Source: UBA4416 sp964543545 (GTDB lineage Bacteria; Bacteroidota; Bacteroidia; B-17B0; Aurantibacillaceae). From it: a stretch of DNA of 64,000 nt. Below are positions 7,990 through 15,938 of this stretch, one piece after another; positions within the stretch are counted from its first letter, which is position 1; each line of letters opens with the position of its first letter. Both the position numbers and the translations under genes were made by a program. The notes under the pieces were generated by a model. The model did no database searches and was not told the origin of the DNA. It worked only from the letters and a program-made list of their open reading frames with translations. Location of the stretch: assembly GCA_964543545.1 (NCBI GenBank), contig CAZIYT010000003.1, positions 62,001 to 126,000 of the forward strand, read 5' to 3'.

Positions 7990-9288
7990 ATGCAGAAATT
8001 GTTTACAGAATTTGAATCCACTACAGCCGCTCAATGGAAAGAGCAACTGATCAAAGACCTCAAAGGCCTTGAGTTCGATTCCCTGGTGTGGCACACCAAG
8101 GCCGGCATCGACGTTCAGCCTTTTTATACCAACGAAAACCTGGCGGCTGGCGCTTCTCAACCTGTATTTACAACGAAGGACTGGGCCATTTGCGAATGGA
8201 TCAACGTTGACGATGAAAAGACTGCCAACGCGCAAGCTCTGAATGCTTTGCAGAACGGCGCTTCGGGACTGGTGTTCACCATCAACAAACAAATAGATTA
8301 CGCGCTTCTCTTAACCGGCATTTCAATCGAACATATTTACTGCCTGTTTAAAGTGAACGACGAAGCCCTGAGCCTCTCTCTGACCTCATTCCTGGCAACG
8401 CAATCCATCGGCAACAGCTGCTTTGTGGAATGCGACAACTTGCTGAGTCATACGCCCTCGTTTCATCAGCCTTTGAATACCCTGTCGGTAAACACCGTTC
8501 TGTATTCCGAGGCAGGTGCTAACCCGGTACATGAGATTGCGCTTTCGCTGGCGCACGTCAATGAGTACCTCAATGCTTTTTCGGAGAAGAATACCCTGAA
8601 GGAGCTCAAAAACATTCACCTGAGCGTATCGGTAGGCGGCGATTTTTTCATGGAGATCGCTAAGTTCAGGGCTTTGAGAAGAGCGGTTGAGCTTTTGCTG
8701 GAACAGTACGGCTTAAGTGCCGCGATCCATATTCATGCGCAAACGACCTTAGTGAATAAAAGCATCATTGACAGCTACAACAACATGCTGCGCTCCACCA
8801 CGGAAGCCATGAGCGCCAGCATCGGCGGGGCCAACAGCATTTTAGTATTGCCGTTTGATGTGGAGTTTTCAGCAACCAATAACTTCAGCGCCCGGATGGC
8901 CCGCAACCAGCAGCTCATTTTAAAAGATGAAAGCTACCTGAATGTGGTGGCTGATATTTCCGCCGGATCGTACTACATCGAATCGCTGACAAACACCTTG
9001 GGACAAAAAGCCTGGGAAGAGTTCAAGCAGATCGAATCAGCGGGCGGCTTGCTGGCCGGCCTGAGATCAAACCACATCCAGGAGCTCATTGCCGCCGATG
9101 TGGAAAAGCTGATCAGCGAATTTAAGGAAGGCAAGCTCATTTTAGTAGGCGTTAATAAATTTCAAAATAAGAACGAAACCATACAGGCACAGGGAAGAAC
9201 AAGGGATCTGAGCAATCTGGTGAGCCAGCAACAGAACATCAAACCCATCAGGTTAAGTGATTACCTCGTAACATCCCTTGCCCATTAA
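7990..9288 (+). CDS. mutA: Methylmalonyl-CoA mutase small subunit
   Basis: 432 residues homologous to the TIM-barrel domain of MutA. Recognisable blocks are TTAAQWKEQLIKDLKG near the start, SVGGDFFMEIAKFRALRRA, FSARMARNQQLILKDESYLN and ISAGSYYIESLTNTLGQKAW. It has no cobalamin-binding DxHxxG motif, as expected for the non-catalytic subunit. It also ends soon after the barrel, so it lacks the degenerate flavodoxin-like C-terminal domain of longer MutA proteins (about 600 residues). With MutB it interconverts succinyl-CoA and methylmalonyl-CoA in propionate metabolism. The stop is 2 bp before the mutB start, indicating an operon and stoichiometric synthesis. Confidence 0.92.
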   Translation: MQKLFTEFESTTAAQWKEQLIKDLKGLEFDSLVWHTKAGIDVQPFYTNENLAAGASQPVFTTKDWAICEWINVDDEKTANAQALNALQNGASGLVFTINKQIDYALLLTGISIEHIYCLFKVNDEALSLSLTSFLATQSIGNSCFVECDNLLSHTPSFHQPLNTLSVNTVLYSEAGANPVHEIALSLAHVNEYLNAFSEKNTLKELKNIHLSVSVGGDFFMEIAKFRALRRAVELLLEQYGLSAAIHIHAQTTLVNKSIIDSYNNMLRSTTEAMSASIGGANSILVLPFDVEFSATNNFSARMARNQQLILKDESYLNVVADISAGSYYIESLTNTLGQKAWEEFKQIESAGGLLAGLRSNHIQELIAADVEKLISEFKEGKLILVGVNKFQNKNETIQAQGRTRDLSNLVSQQQNIKPIRLSDYLVTSLAH

Positions 9289-9290
9289 TC

Positions 9291-11426
9291 ATGAGAAAAG
9301 ATTTTTCCAATACCAGTTATTCTTCATCCTCTGCGAAAGGTGGCACGACTTCCCCGCCGGCGGAGAAGTTTACAACACCCGAGCAAATCGAAGTCAAATC
9401 GCACTACGGCGCCCAGGATATTTCCGGCTTCGAGCATTTGAATTTTGGTGCCGGACGTCCGCCTTTTTTACGCGGCCCCTACTCCAGCATGTATGTGCAG
9501 AACCCCTGGACCATCAGGCAATATGCGGGTTTCAGCACGGCCGAAGAAAGTAATGCCTTTTACCGCCGGAATTTAGCAGCCGGACAAAAGGGCTTATCGG
9601 TTGCCTTTGACCTCGCCACGCACCGCGGCTACGACAGCGACCATGAGCGCGTGGTAGGTGATGTGGGAAAAGCAGGCGTAGCCATCGATTCCATCCTCGA
9701 TATGAAAGTGCTCTTCGATCAGATCCCGCTCGACCAGATGAGTGTGAGCATGACGATGAACGGCGCAGTACTTCCTATTTTAGCGTTTTACATTGTGGCC
9801 GCCGAAGAACAGGGCGTGAGCATGGATAAATTATCAGGGACGATCCAGAATGATATCCTGAAAGAGTTCATGGTGCGGAATACCTACATCTATCCGCCGG
9901 AAGCTTCGATGAAAGTGATCGCCGACATTTTCGAGTTCACCTCGCAGAAGATGCCAAAGTTCAACTCCATTTCCATCAGCGGCTACCACATGCAGGAAGC
10001 CGGCGCTACGGCTGATATCGAACTGGCATATACCTTGGCCGACGGGTTGGAATACATTCGTACCGGCATCAAAGCGGGCCTGGACATCGATGCCTTTGCC
10101 CCTCGCCTTTCTTTCTTCTGGGCCATCGGCATGAACCATTTTATGGAGATTGCCAAGATGCGCGCCGGGCGGATGTTGTGGGCAAAGATCGTGAAGGAGT
10201 TCAATCCGAAATCCGCCAAGTCGATGGCCCTGCGAACGCATTGCCAGACCAGCGGCTGGAGCCTGACGGAACAGGATCCTTTTAATAATGTGACCCGTAC
10301 CTGCGTGGAAGCGCTCGCGGCGGCGATGGGCCATACGCAGAGTCTGCATACCAACGCCCTCGACGAGGCCATTGCCTTGCCAACGGATTTCAGCGCACGC
10401 ATCGCCCGTAATACTCAATTGTTTTTACAGAACGAAACCAATGTCTGCAAAGTGGTCGACCCATGGGCCGGCTCTTATTATGTGGAAACGCTCACACACG
10501 AGCTGGCACAAAAAGCCTGGACGCTCATTGAGGAAGTAGAAAAACTAGGCGGCATGGCCAAAGCCATAGAAACCGGCATTCCCAAGATGCGCATCGAGGA
10601 AGCGGCTGCCCGCAAGCAGGCGCGTATCGACGGCGGCAAGGATGTGATCGTAGGCGTGAACCTCTACCAGACGGATGAAAAAACAAACATCGAGATCCTG
10701 GATGTGGACAATGCCAAAGTGAGGGCACAGCAACTGGAGCGCCTGGCAAAATTAAAAGCGGAGCGGAATGCTGCCGGGGTGGAAAAGGCGTTGAATGCCC
10801 TGACCGAATCGGCACAAACAGGCAAAGGCAATCTGCTGGAATTAGCCATTAACGCAGCCCGTGTGCGTTGCAGCCTGGGAGAGATCTCCTACGCGCTCGA
10901 AAAAGTATTCGGCCGCTACAAAGCCAATATCCGCAGCATTGCCGGAGTATACAGTAAAGAGATCAGCATGGATAGCTATTTTTTAAAAGCCAAAGAGCTG
11001 GCCGATCAGTTTGCAGAGCTGGACGGACGCCGCCCGAGGATTATGATTGCCAAAATGGGACAGGACGGGCACGACCGCGGCGCCAAAGTGATCTCGACAA
11101 GCTTTGCCGATATGGGCTTCGATGTGGACATCGGTCCGCTGTTCCAGACGCCGGCAGAAGCCGCTAAGCAAGCCGTGGAAAACGACGTGCATGTGCTCGG
11201 CGTATCATCGCTGGCAGCAGGCCATAAAACACTGGTGCCACAGGTCATTGAAGAATTGAAAAAATACGGCCGCGAAGATATTATGGTCATTGCCGGTGGG
11301 GTGATCCCTCAACAGGATTACGACTTCCTCTACAAGGCAGGCGTATCGGGCGTATTCGGGCCCGGCACGGTGATCAGTAAATCGGCGATTGATATTTTAG
11401 AGAAGCTGATCGAGAGGAATACATAG
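9291..11426 (+). CDS. mutB: Methylmalonyl-CoA mutase large (catalytic) subunit
   Basis: 711 residues. The N-terminal substrate TIM barrel (about 40-540) carries GRPPFLRGPYSSMYVQNPWT, SVSMTMNGAVLPILAFY and DPWAGSYYVETLTHELAQKA. The C-terminal B12 domain (about 580-705) has the cobalt-ligand motif D592-G-H594-D-R-G597, plus GVSSLAAGHKTL and VIAGGVIP. Adenosylcobalamin-dependent carbon-skeleton rearrangement of (R)-methylmalonyl-CoA and succinyl-CoA. Full length for the family. No cobalamin riboswitch was seen upstream. Together with the acyl-CoA carboxylase (47476) and the thiolase (18152) it fits a propionyl-CoA/branched-chain breakdown or propionate route, though those genes are not adjacent. 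Confidence 0.96.
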   Translation: MRKDFSNTSYSSSSAKGGTTSPPAEKFTTPEQIEVKSHYGAQDISGFEHLNFGAGRPPFLRGPYSSMYVQNPWTIRQYAGFSTAEESNAFYRRNLAAGQKGLSVAFDLATHRGYDSDHERVVGDVGKAGVAIDSILDMKVLFDQIPLDQMSVSMTMNGAVLPILAFYIVAAEEQGVSMDKLSGTIQNDILKEFMVRNTYIYPPEASMKVIADIFEFTSQKMPKFNSISISGYHMQEAGATADIELAYTLADGLEYIRTGIKAGLDIDAFAPRLSFFWAIGMNHFMEIAKMRAGRMLWAKIVKEFNPKSAKSMALRTHCQTSGWSLTEQDPFNNVTRTCVEALAAAMGHTQSLHTNALDEAIALPTDFSARIARNTQLFLQNETNVCKVVDPWAGSYYVETLTHELAQKAWTLIEEVEKLGGMAKAIETGIPKMRIEEAAARKQARIDGGKDVIVGVNLYQTDEKTNIEILDVDNAKVRAQQLERLAKLKAERNAAGVEKALNALTESAQTGKGNLLELAINAARVRCSLGEISYALEKVFGRYKANIRSIAGVYSKEISMDSYFLKAKELADQFAELDGRRPRIMIAKMGQDGHDRGAKVISTSFADMGFDVDIGPLFQTPAEAAKQAVENDVHVLGVSSLAAGHKTLVPQVIEELKKYGREDIMVIAGGVIPQQDYDFLYKAGVSGVFGPGTVISKSAIDILEKLIERNT

Positions 11427-11535
11427 AAAAAAATAAGTTTAATGTTTACCCGGGTGGTTTCGTCCCGATAGAAATCAGGACCACCATCGGATTGTTGGCC
11501 GAGGCTCTGGAAGCCGACAATGAAATAACCAGAAT

Positions 11536-11889
11536 ATGCCTAAAGCATTACAAACGATACTATTGCTGATTGCCTCCAACACCTTTATGACGATTGCCTG
11601 GTACGGGCATCTCAAATTCAAGCACGTTGGCCTCATCACCACGATCCTTATCAGCTGGGGCATTGCCCTGCTGGAATACTCGCTGATGGTGCCGGCCAAT
11701 AAAATAGGAAGCGACACCACCGGAGGGCCCTTCAACATGTTTCAGCTTAAGATCATTCAGGAAGTGGTTTCGATCAGTATTTTTGTGATCTTTACACTGG
11801 TATTCTTTAAAACCGAAACCTTGCGCTGGAATCATTTCTTTGGATTTTTATGTTTGTTTGCAGCCGTGTATTTTTTCTTTAAGAAGTAA
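11536..11889 (+). CDS. DUF486/DMT-like small membrane protein
   Basis: 117 residues with four hydrophobic segments and the family pattern IASNTFMTIAWYGHLKF near the start, then NKIGSDTTGGPFNMFQLKIIQEV in the middle and a C-terminal FGFLCLFAAVYFFFKK. This matches the DUF486 family of the drug/metabolite transporter clan, a half-transporter of unknown substrate. Degenerate inverted repeat sequence lies on both sides (about 11495-11520 and 11895-11945), so the gene is a single-gene unit between mutB and holA. Function beyond membrane location is not known. Confidence 0.85.
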   Translation: MPKALQTILLLIASNTFMTIAWYGHLKFKHVGLITTILISWGIALLEYSLMVPANKIGSDTTGGPFNMFQLKIIQEVVSISIFVIFTLVFFKTETLRWNHFFGFLCLFAAVYFFFKK

Positions 11890-11900
11890 CAGACAGTGGT

Positions 11901-11938
11901 TTCGAGAACCTCAACCACCGATGACTGAGGCTCTCGAA
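11901..11938. repeat. Inverted repeat of the 'ctctcgaag' family
   Basis: Arms ttcgagaacctca (11901-11913) and tgaggctctcgaa (11926-11938) pair with one mismatch around a 12-nt spacer. Same family as 1311-1366. It lies between the DUF486 gene and holA and could help terminate the former. Confidence 0.6.
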
Positions 11939-11975
11939 GTCACCGGAACGAAGCCCCAAGTAAAAACAAAACACC

Positions 11976-13049
11976 TTGAAAGAAGTAACTCAAATACTCA
12001 CCGACCTGAAGCGCAAGATCTTCAAACCCGTTTATTTTTTAAGCGGGGAAGAAGCTTATTACATTGACCTCATCAGCGATTACATTGAGAAGAATGCCCT
12101 CGACGAAAGCGAGCAGGAATTCAACCAGACCATTTTATATGGAAAGGACGTCGACCTGGCTACCATCATCGGTGCTGCCAAGCGTTTTCCGATGATGAGC
12201 GACTACCAGGTGGTGATCGTGAAAGAAGCACAGAACCTCAAAGAGCTGGGCAAAAGCTCCGGCGGCGGAGACGACGATGATGAGGACGAGGCACCGGCCA
12301 AAAAATCATCGGGCGCGGGCAATGCGCTGACGGCGTATTTGCAACAACCTCAACCCTCCACGATCCTGGTGTTTTGCTACAAATACAAAACCCTCGACAA
12401 ACGCAGCACGGTTTATAAATCCCTGCAAAAGAGCCACGTATTCGTCGAGACAAAAAAACTGTACGATAACCAATTGCCCGACTGGATCACCAATTTTGTA
12501 CAAGACAAAAAATTTAAGATCGGTGTAAAGGCCTCTTTCCTGCTGGCGGAATTCCTGGGCAATGACCTTTCGAAGATCAGCAATGAAGTGGAAAAGCTGT
12601 TGATCAACCTCAAAGAAGGCGATGAGATCACCGCCGAGCTGGTGATGGATAACATCGGCATCAGCAAGGAATTCAATGTGTTCGAGTTGCAGGATGCCCT
12701 GGCAAAAAAAGATATTTTAAAAGCCAACCGCATTATCAATTATTTTTCGGCCAACGAAAAAGAACACCCTGCGGTAATGACCCTCAGCTCCCTGTACGGC
12801 TATTACTCCAAGATCCTCTTATACCATTTCTCTCCCGACAAATCCAAATTTGCCGTAGCGCAAGCCCTGGGCGTTAATCCTTTCTTTGTGGAGGGATACG
12901 CCAAAGCCGCGCAGAATTATGGTACCGCGAAGCTGAAAGCCATCTTCAGCTACCTGAAAGAGTACGACCTCAAAACCAAAGGCGTGGACAATTCCGGCGT
13001 GAGCAATGGCGAGCTGATGAAGGAGATGATCTTTAAGATTTTGCATTGA
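11976..13049 (+). CDS. holA: DNA polymerase III subunit delta
   Basis: 357 residues with the HolA signature: KIFKPVYFLSGEEAYYIDLI at the N-terminus, then FPMMSDYQVVIVKEAQ, LSKISNEVEKL and the C-terminal collar helices (FFVEGYAKAAQNYGTAKL). Delta opens the beta clamp as part of the clamp loader during replication. The reading starts at TTG 11976; no ATG fits in front of the conserved N-terminus. An odd feature is an acidic, serine/glycine-rich insertion at about residues 94-116 (GGGDDDDEDE), probably a flexible surface loop. Length is otherwise normal. Confidence 0.92.
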   Translation: MKEVTQILTDLKRKIFKPVYFLSGEEAYYIDLISDYIEKNALDESEQEFNQTILYGKDVDLATIIGAAKRFPMMSDYQVVIVKEAQNLKELGKSSGGGDDDDEDEAPAKKSSGAGNALTAYLQQPQPSTILVFCYKYKTLDKRSTVYKSLQKSHVFVETKKLYDNQLPDWITNFVQDKKFKIGVKASFLLAEFLGNDLSKISNEVEKLLINLKEGDEITAELVMDNIGISKEFNVFELQDALAKKDILKANRIINYFSANEKEHPAVMTLSSLYGYYSKILLYHFSPDKSKFAVAQALGVNPFFVEGYAKAAQNYGTAKLKAIFSYLKEYDLKTKGVDNSGVSNGELMKEMIFKILH

Positions 13050-13109
13050 TCGTTTAGCGCTATCATGATCTTGTACCCCGCAAGAGAAAACATCTTTAGA
13101 ACAACATAA

Positions 13110-13175
13110 CGCTCCTCCGGAGCGTGTGGAACCTATGGAAATTTGGTTCTATAAACATATTGCTCCTCCGGAGCA
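13110..13175. repeat. Two copies of a gctcc-tcc-ggagc mini-palindrome
   Basis: Copies at 13110-13124 (flanked c...g) and 13161-13175 (flanked t...a). Both have a 6-bp stem and 3-nt loop, spaced 51 bp centre to centre, and the flanking base pair differs but still pairs. A variant lies at 5773-5789. The 183-bp gap between holA and the next gene contains nothing else recognisable. Confidence 0.6.
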
Positions 13176-13232
13176 AATTACCAATCAGTACTTTCTCAAA
13201 ACCCACTGGCATCAGATTTACAGTAACAGGGC

Positions 13233-13730
13233 ATGAAGATCCCTAAAGGAATCACCGTCCGTTTCATCCTCTCCGTCATCGCCGGGCTGGCGACGTCGAT
13301 GGCTCTTTCCATCAGCACCCGCTTTATCCTTTTTCAATGTGGCCTCTTCCCTGCTCCTTTCAGGCCTCTGTTTGAAACACACCTACTAATCATTGCGCTG
13401 ATGTATCACAGCATCTTTGCCATGACCGGCGCCTTCGTTACCGCACGTGTGGCGCGCGACCGGGCCCGGAAAGCCGTCATCTTCCTGGGGTCAAAGGAAG
13501 CCATTATGTGGTTGTTGGGCACCCTCTTTTTGTGGAAACATGCTCCCGTTTGGTATACCATTACCAAAGCGGTAATCGGGATTCCCATCGCCCTGGCCGG
13601 CGGTTTTTTCTATAGGCTTTATGTGACCGGAACACACCAAGAAATTTTAAAAGATACTTCCATGCGCATCAGGGATGTGTTGAAGCTGGTGACAGATAAA
13701 TTCAGGAAAAAGAAAGCGGGAGTTGTGTAA
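13233..13730 (+). CDS. Hypothetical membrane protein, four helices
   Basis: A 165-residue protein I do not recognise. Four hydrophobic segments are visible (about 10-30, 48-70, 85-103 and 108-130), with a basic loop RVARDRARKAV between the second and third and a basic cytoplasmic tail (residues 135-165, RFRKKKAGVV-like end). No catalytic motif. It starts at the ATG at 13233, after a gap that contains two mini-palindromes, and is convergent with the hypothetical gene at 13792. A transport or envelope role cannot be argued from sequence. Confidence 0.7.
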   Translation: MKIPKGITVRFILSVIAGLATSMALSISTRFILFQCGLFPAPFRPLFETHLLIIALMYHSIFAMTGAFVTARVARDRARKAVIFLGSKEAIMWLLGTLFLWKHAPVWYTITKAVIGIPIALAGGFFYRLYVTGTHQEILKDTSMRIRDVLKLVTDKFRKKKAGVV

Positions 13731-13791
13731 AACAGGTATCTGACCCGCAAAAATACATTTAACTATTACAATCAGACGATTATAAAAAACT

Positions 13792-14457
13792 TCATTTATC
13801 TTTAATTAGGCAGCCGTTCATATCGAAATCTTTACAGGTAAGAAAAAGAATAGTTGCTTCTGTGTCATCCTCTCTAACCGTTTTGCATACCGATTTTAAA
13901 TTCCCATTCTTATAATATTTCCACACATCTGAACCGATGAAATCATCTCTCCAAGAATCGACCGTAGAAAAATACATAGTTTGATCAAAGAACACTTCGC
14001 TAAAATAATTTCTATATCGCACTGAAATAAGTTGCTCCTGACCAGTCATTTCGCAAATCAAACTGTCTGCCCTAAAAATTTTTATATATTTTAGTTGATT
14101 AAGACGAGATGAAGCAGGATTACAGGACTTTTTATTTTTATAACCGGTACAATATTCCCATATTAATTTCCCATTTCTTTGGTAATGTTTCGTCGTTAAT
14201 GTTCTATTAATGGAATCAAAGTGAATAATAGTTGCTACGGTCCCTTTCAAAGAATCAAAATAGATTTTCCAGTCGTTAGCGGGGGGAAATTTCTGAATAG
14301 TATATAACGTATCTTTAAATACGTCGTCATGATTCAAATTACCGGCAAACTCATAATAACTAAAACTCCAGACTTTTGGAGCGCGCGATTTACTTTGGGA
14401 TGCCAAAATCCCAGAACAAAAGAAAAAAATCGTAATTAAAAGCGATCTCGTATACAT
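13792..14457 (-). CDS. Hypothetical exported protein
   Basis: 221 residues beginning with a signal peptide (MYTRSLLITIFFFCSGILAS). The rest has no motif I can name. Stretches such as HYQRNGKLIWEYCTGYKNK and VWKYYKNGNLKSVCKTV look like the 'Y.NG.L' units of MORN/YwqK-type repeat proteins, so a small beta-rich secreted protein is plausible (inference). It starts 10 bp after the stop of the VWA gene and is probably the second gene of that operon. Its A+T content is higher than that of its neighbours. Confidence 0.7.
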   Translation of the reverse strand: MYTRSLLITIFFFCSGILASQSKSRAPKVWSFSYYEFAGNLNHDDVFKDTLYTIQKFPPANDWKIYFDSLKGTVATIIHFDSINRTLTTKHYQRNGKLIWEYCTGYKNKKSCNPASSRLNQLKYIKIFRADSLICEMTGQEQLISVRYRNYFSEVFFDQTMYFSTVDSWRDDFIGSDVWKYYKNGNLKSVCKTVREDDTEATILFLTCKDFDMNGCLIKDK

Positions 14458-14467
14458 TGTGTATGTC

Positions 14468-15850
14468 TTACTTATACAACTCCACCTTCGTTTCCATATC
14501 CGAGCGGACGCTGAATTTTTTCTCGATGGTATAGATAGAACCCTTTAAAGATCTGGAGCGCCACTCGATGCGGTAATTGCCGGGCTGCAGGTAATACACC
14601 TGCGAGGTGGCACTGCTGAGATTGCAGACCCATTCCAGCTTTTTCGTGTCTTTCAGAATGCAGCCGTCGCCGTTTTCCAGGGCTTTTACGGTGAGCATGC
14701 CGGCGTTGGGAAGCTCCACGGTTTTAGTTTGCGATTGATCTACCTTTACTCCATTGATGTATGTCCTCGGTAATGTCAGGATCTCAAGGTCGTAGCTTCC
14801 CGTAATGTATTTCTCCACCGTATTCATCTGCTGCACATTCAGCGTTTTCATGTCGCTGTTGCCTTTCCTCACAATGGTTTTGATGCGCTCATTGAAATTA
14901 TAAACACCCTGCGGGCGCTTCAGCTCTATGTAACCTTGTGGCGCATCGATCGGGATAATCGTATGCTTGCCTTGTGTAAGCTTTATTTCCTTGCTTTCCA
15001 CCGGCGGTATGGTATGCGCTACCACCTTGTAGGTCGGGAAGTCATCGAGGTACAGCGTATCCGGGTTATTCAGCCGGTTCATCGTATGAATGTAGTTGTA
15101 TACATACCTTCCCGAAATGGTATTGTAAAAGGTCATGTTCACATTGGTCTCTGTCGGGAGCGATTTCGTATCGAGGAGATTCACCTGCGAAGATGTTTTG
15201 TTGAGCTTCTGTTTGGAGATGATGGCGCTGATATCCACCAGGGTATTGGCATCATCGAAATCGTAGTAATCCCCCACGCACTCAAAGGTTTTGATCTGTT
15301 CCGGCGATAAGCCGATGCCGATAATGAAAGGCTTGAACACAATGCCTTTTTCCATGAGCTTCTGCCGTGCGGCGCAGGGATCGCCTTCGCACTCCTCGAT
15401 CCCGTCGGTAATGAGGATGATCATGTTCACCGCTTTGGCATCCGGAAAATCATTGGCCGATTCCGTCAGCGAATGCTCGATCGGTGTAATGCCGGTAGGC
15501 TGTGCCTCCGATACCTTGGATTTGATGAGGGCGGCATTTCCTTTGCCGAAAGGCACCACCAGCTTCGAATCCCTGCAATCGCCGGGCGGGTATTTCACCG
15601 TATGCCCATACATGCGCAAGGCAAACTGCATGTTAGGTTTCCGGCTCAGGCTGTCAATGAATTTGTAGAAGAGGTCTTTGGCGCCCTGGATCCGTGTCTG
15701 GCTGCCGTGTTTGGCCTTCATACTATTGCTGGCATCAAACACAAAGAGCACCCGCGTGATGGAAGGCTCTGTTTTTTTGACCTGTGCCGGCAGCATACAA
15801 GCCAGCAGCATGAAAGCAAACATCATATAAACAGCGAAACGGCTCATCAT
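14468..15850 (-). CDS. Exported von Willebrand factor A domain protein
   Basis: 460 residues. A signal peptide (about 1-22, with a cysteine in LLACMLPAQ that could make it a lipoprotein) is followed by a VWA domain with an intact metal-ion-dependent adhesion site: D39-A-S41-N-S43, and the downstream threonine and aspartate in TGITP and LITDGIEECEGD. The remainder (about 230-460) is beta-rich, with repeats of carboxypeptidase-regulatory-like type (PQGYIELKRPQGVYNF and GVKVDQSQTKTVELPNAG). Such proteins bind protein ligands or matrix at the cell surface or in the periplasm. A small exported gene follows 10 bp downstream. Two start codons (MM) are adjacent; the first is used. Confidence 0.85.
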   Translation of the reverse strand: MMSRFAVYMMFAFMLLACMLPAQVKKTEPSITRVLFVFDASNSMKAKHGSQTRIQGAKDLFYKFIDSLSRKPNMQFALRMYGHTVKYPPGDCRDSKLVVPFGKGNAALIKSKVSEAQPTGITPIEHSLTESANDFPDAKAVNMIILITDGIEECEGDPCAARQKLMEKGIVFKPFIIGIGLSPEQIKTFECVGDYYDFDDANTLVDISAIISKQKLNKTSSQVNLLDTKSLPTETNVNMTFYNTISGRYVYNYIHTMNRLNNPDTLYLDDFPTYKVVAHTIPPVESKEIKLTQGKHTIIPIDAPQGYIELKRPQGVYNFNERIKTIVRKGNSDMKTLNVQQMNTVEKYITGSYDLEILTLPRTYINGVKVDQSQTKTVELPNAGMLTVKALENGDGCILKDTKKLEWVCNLSSATSQVYYLQPGNYRIEWRSRSLKGSIYTIEKKFSVRSDMETKVELYK

Positions 15851-15938
15851 CTTTATAACCCCAAAAATAGAACAGGATACAGGTATAAAGAAGCCGGAAA
15901 AAGAAACTTATTAAACATCCGGTGCTAAGAAATGAGCA

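Noticed and set aside
7362..7990. Cobalamin riboswitch before the methylmalonyl-CoA mutase genes
   Set aside because: No B12-box-like sequence or extended structured leader was seen. The gap before mutA is 23 bp and an unrelated gene precedes it.
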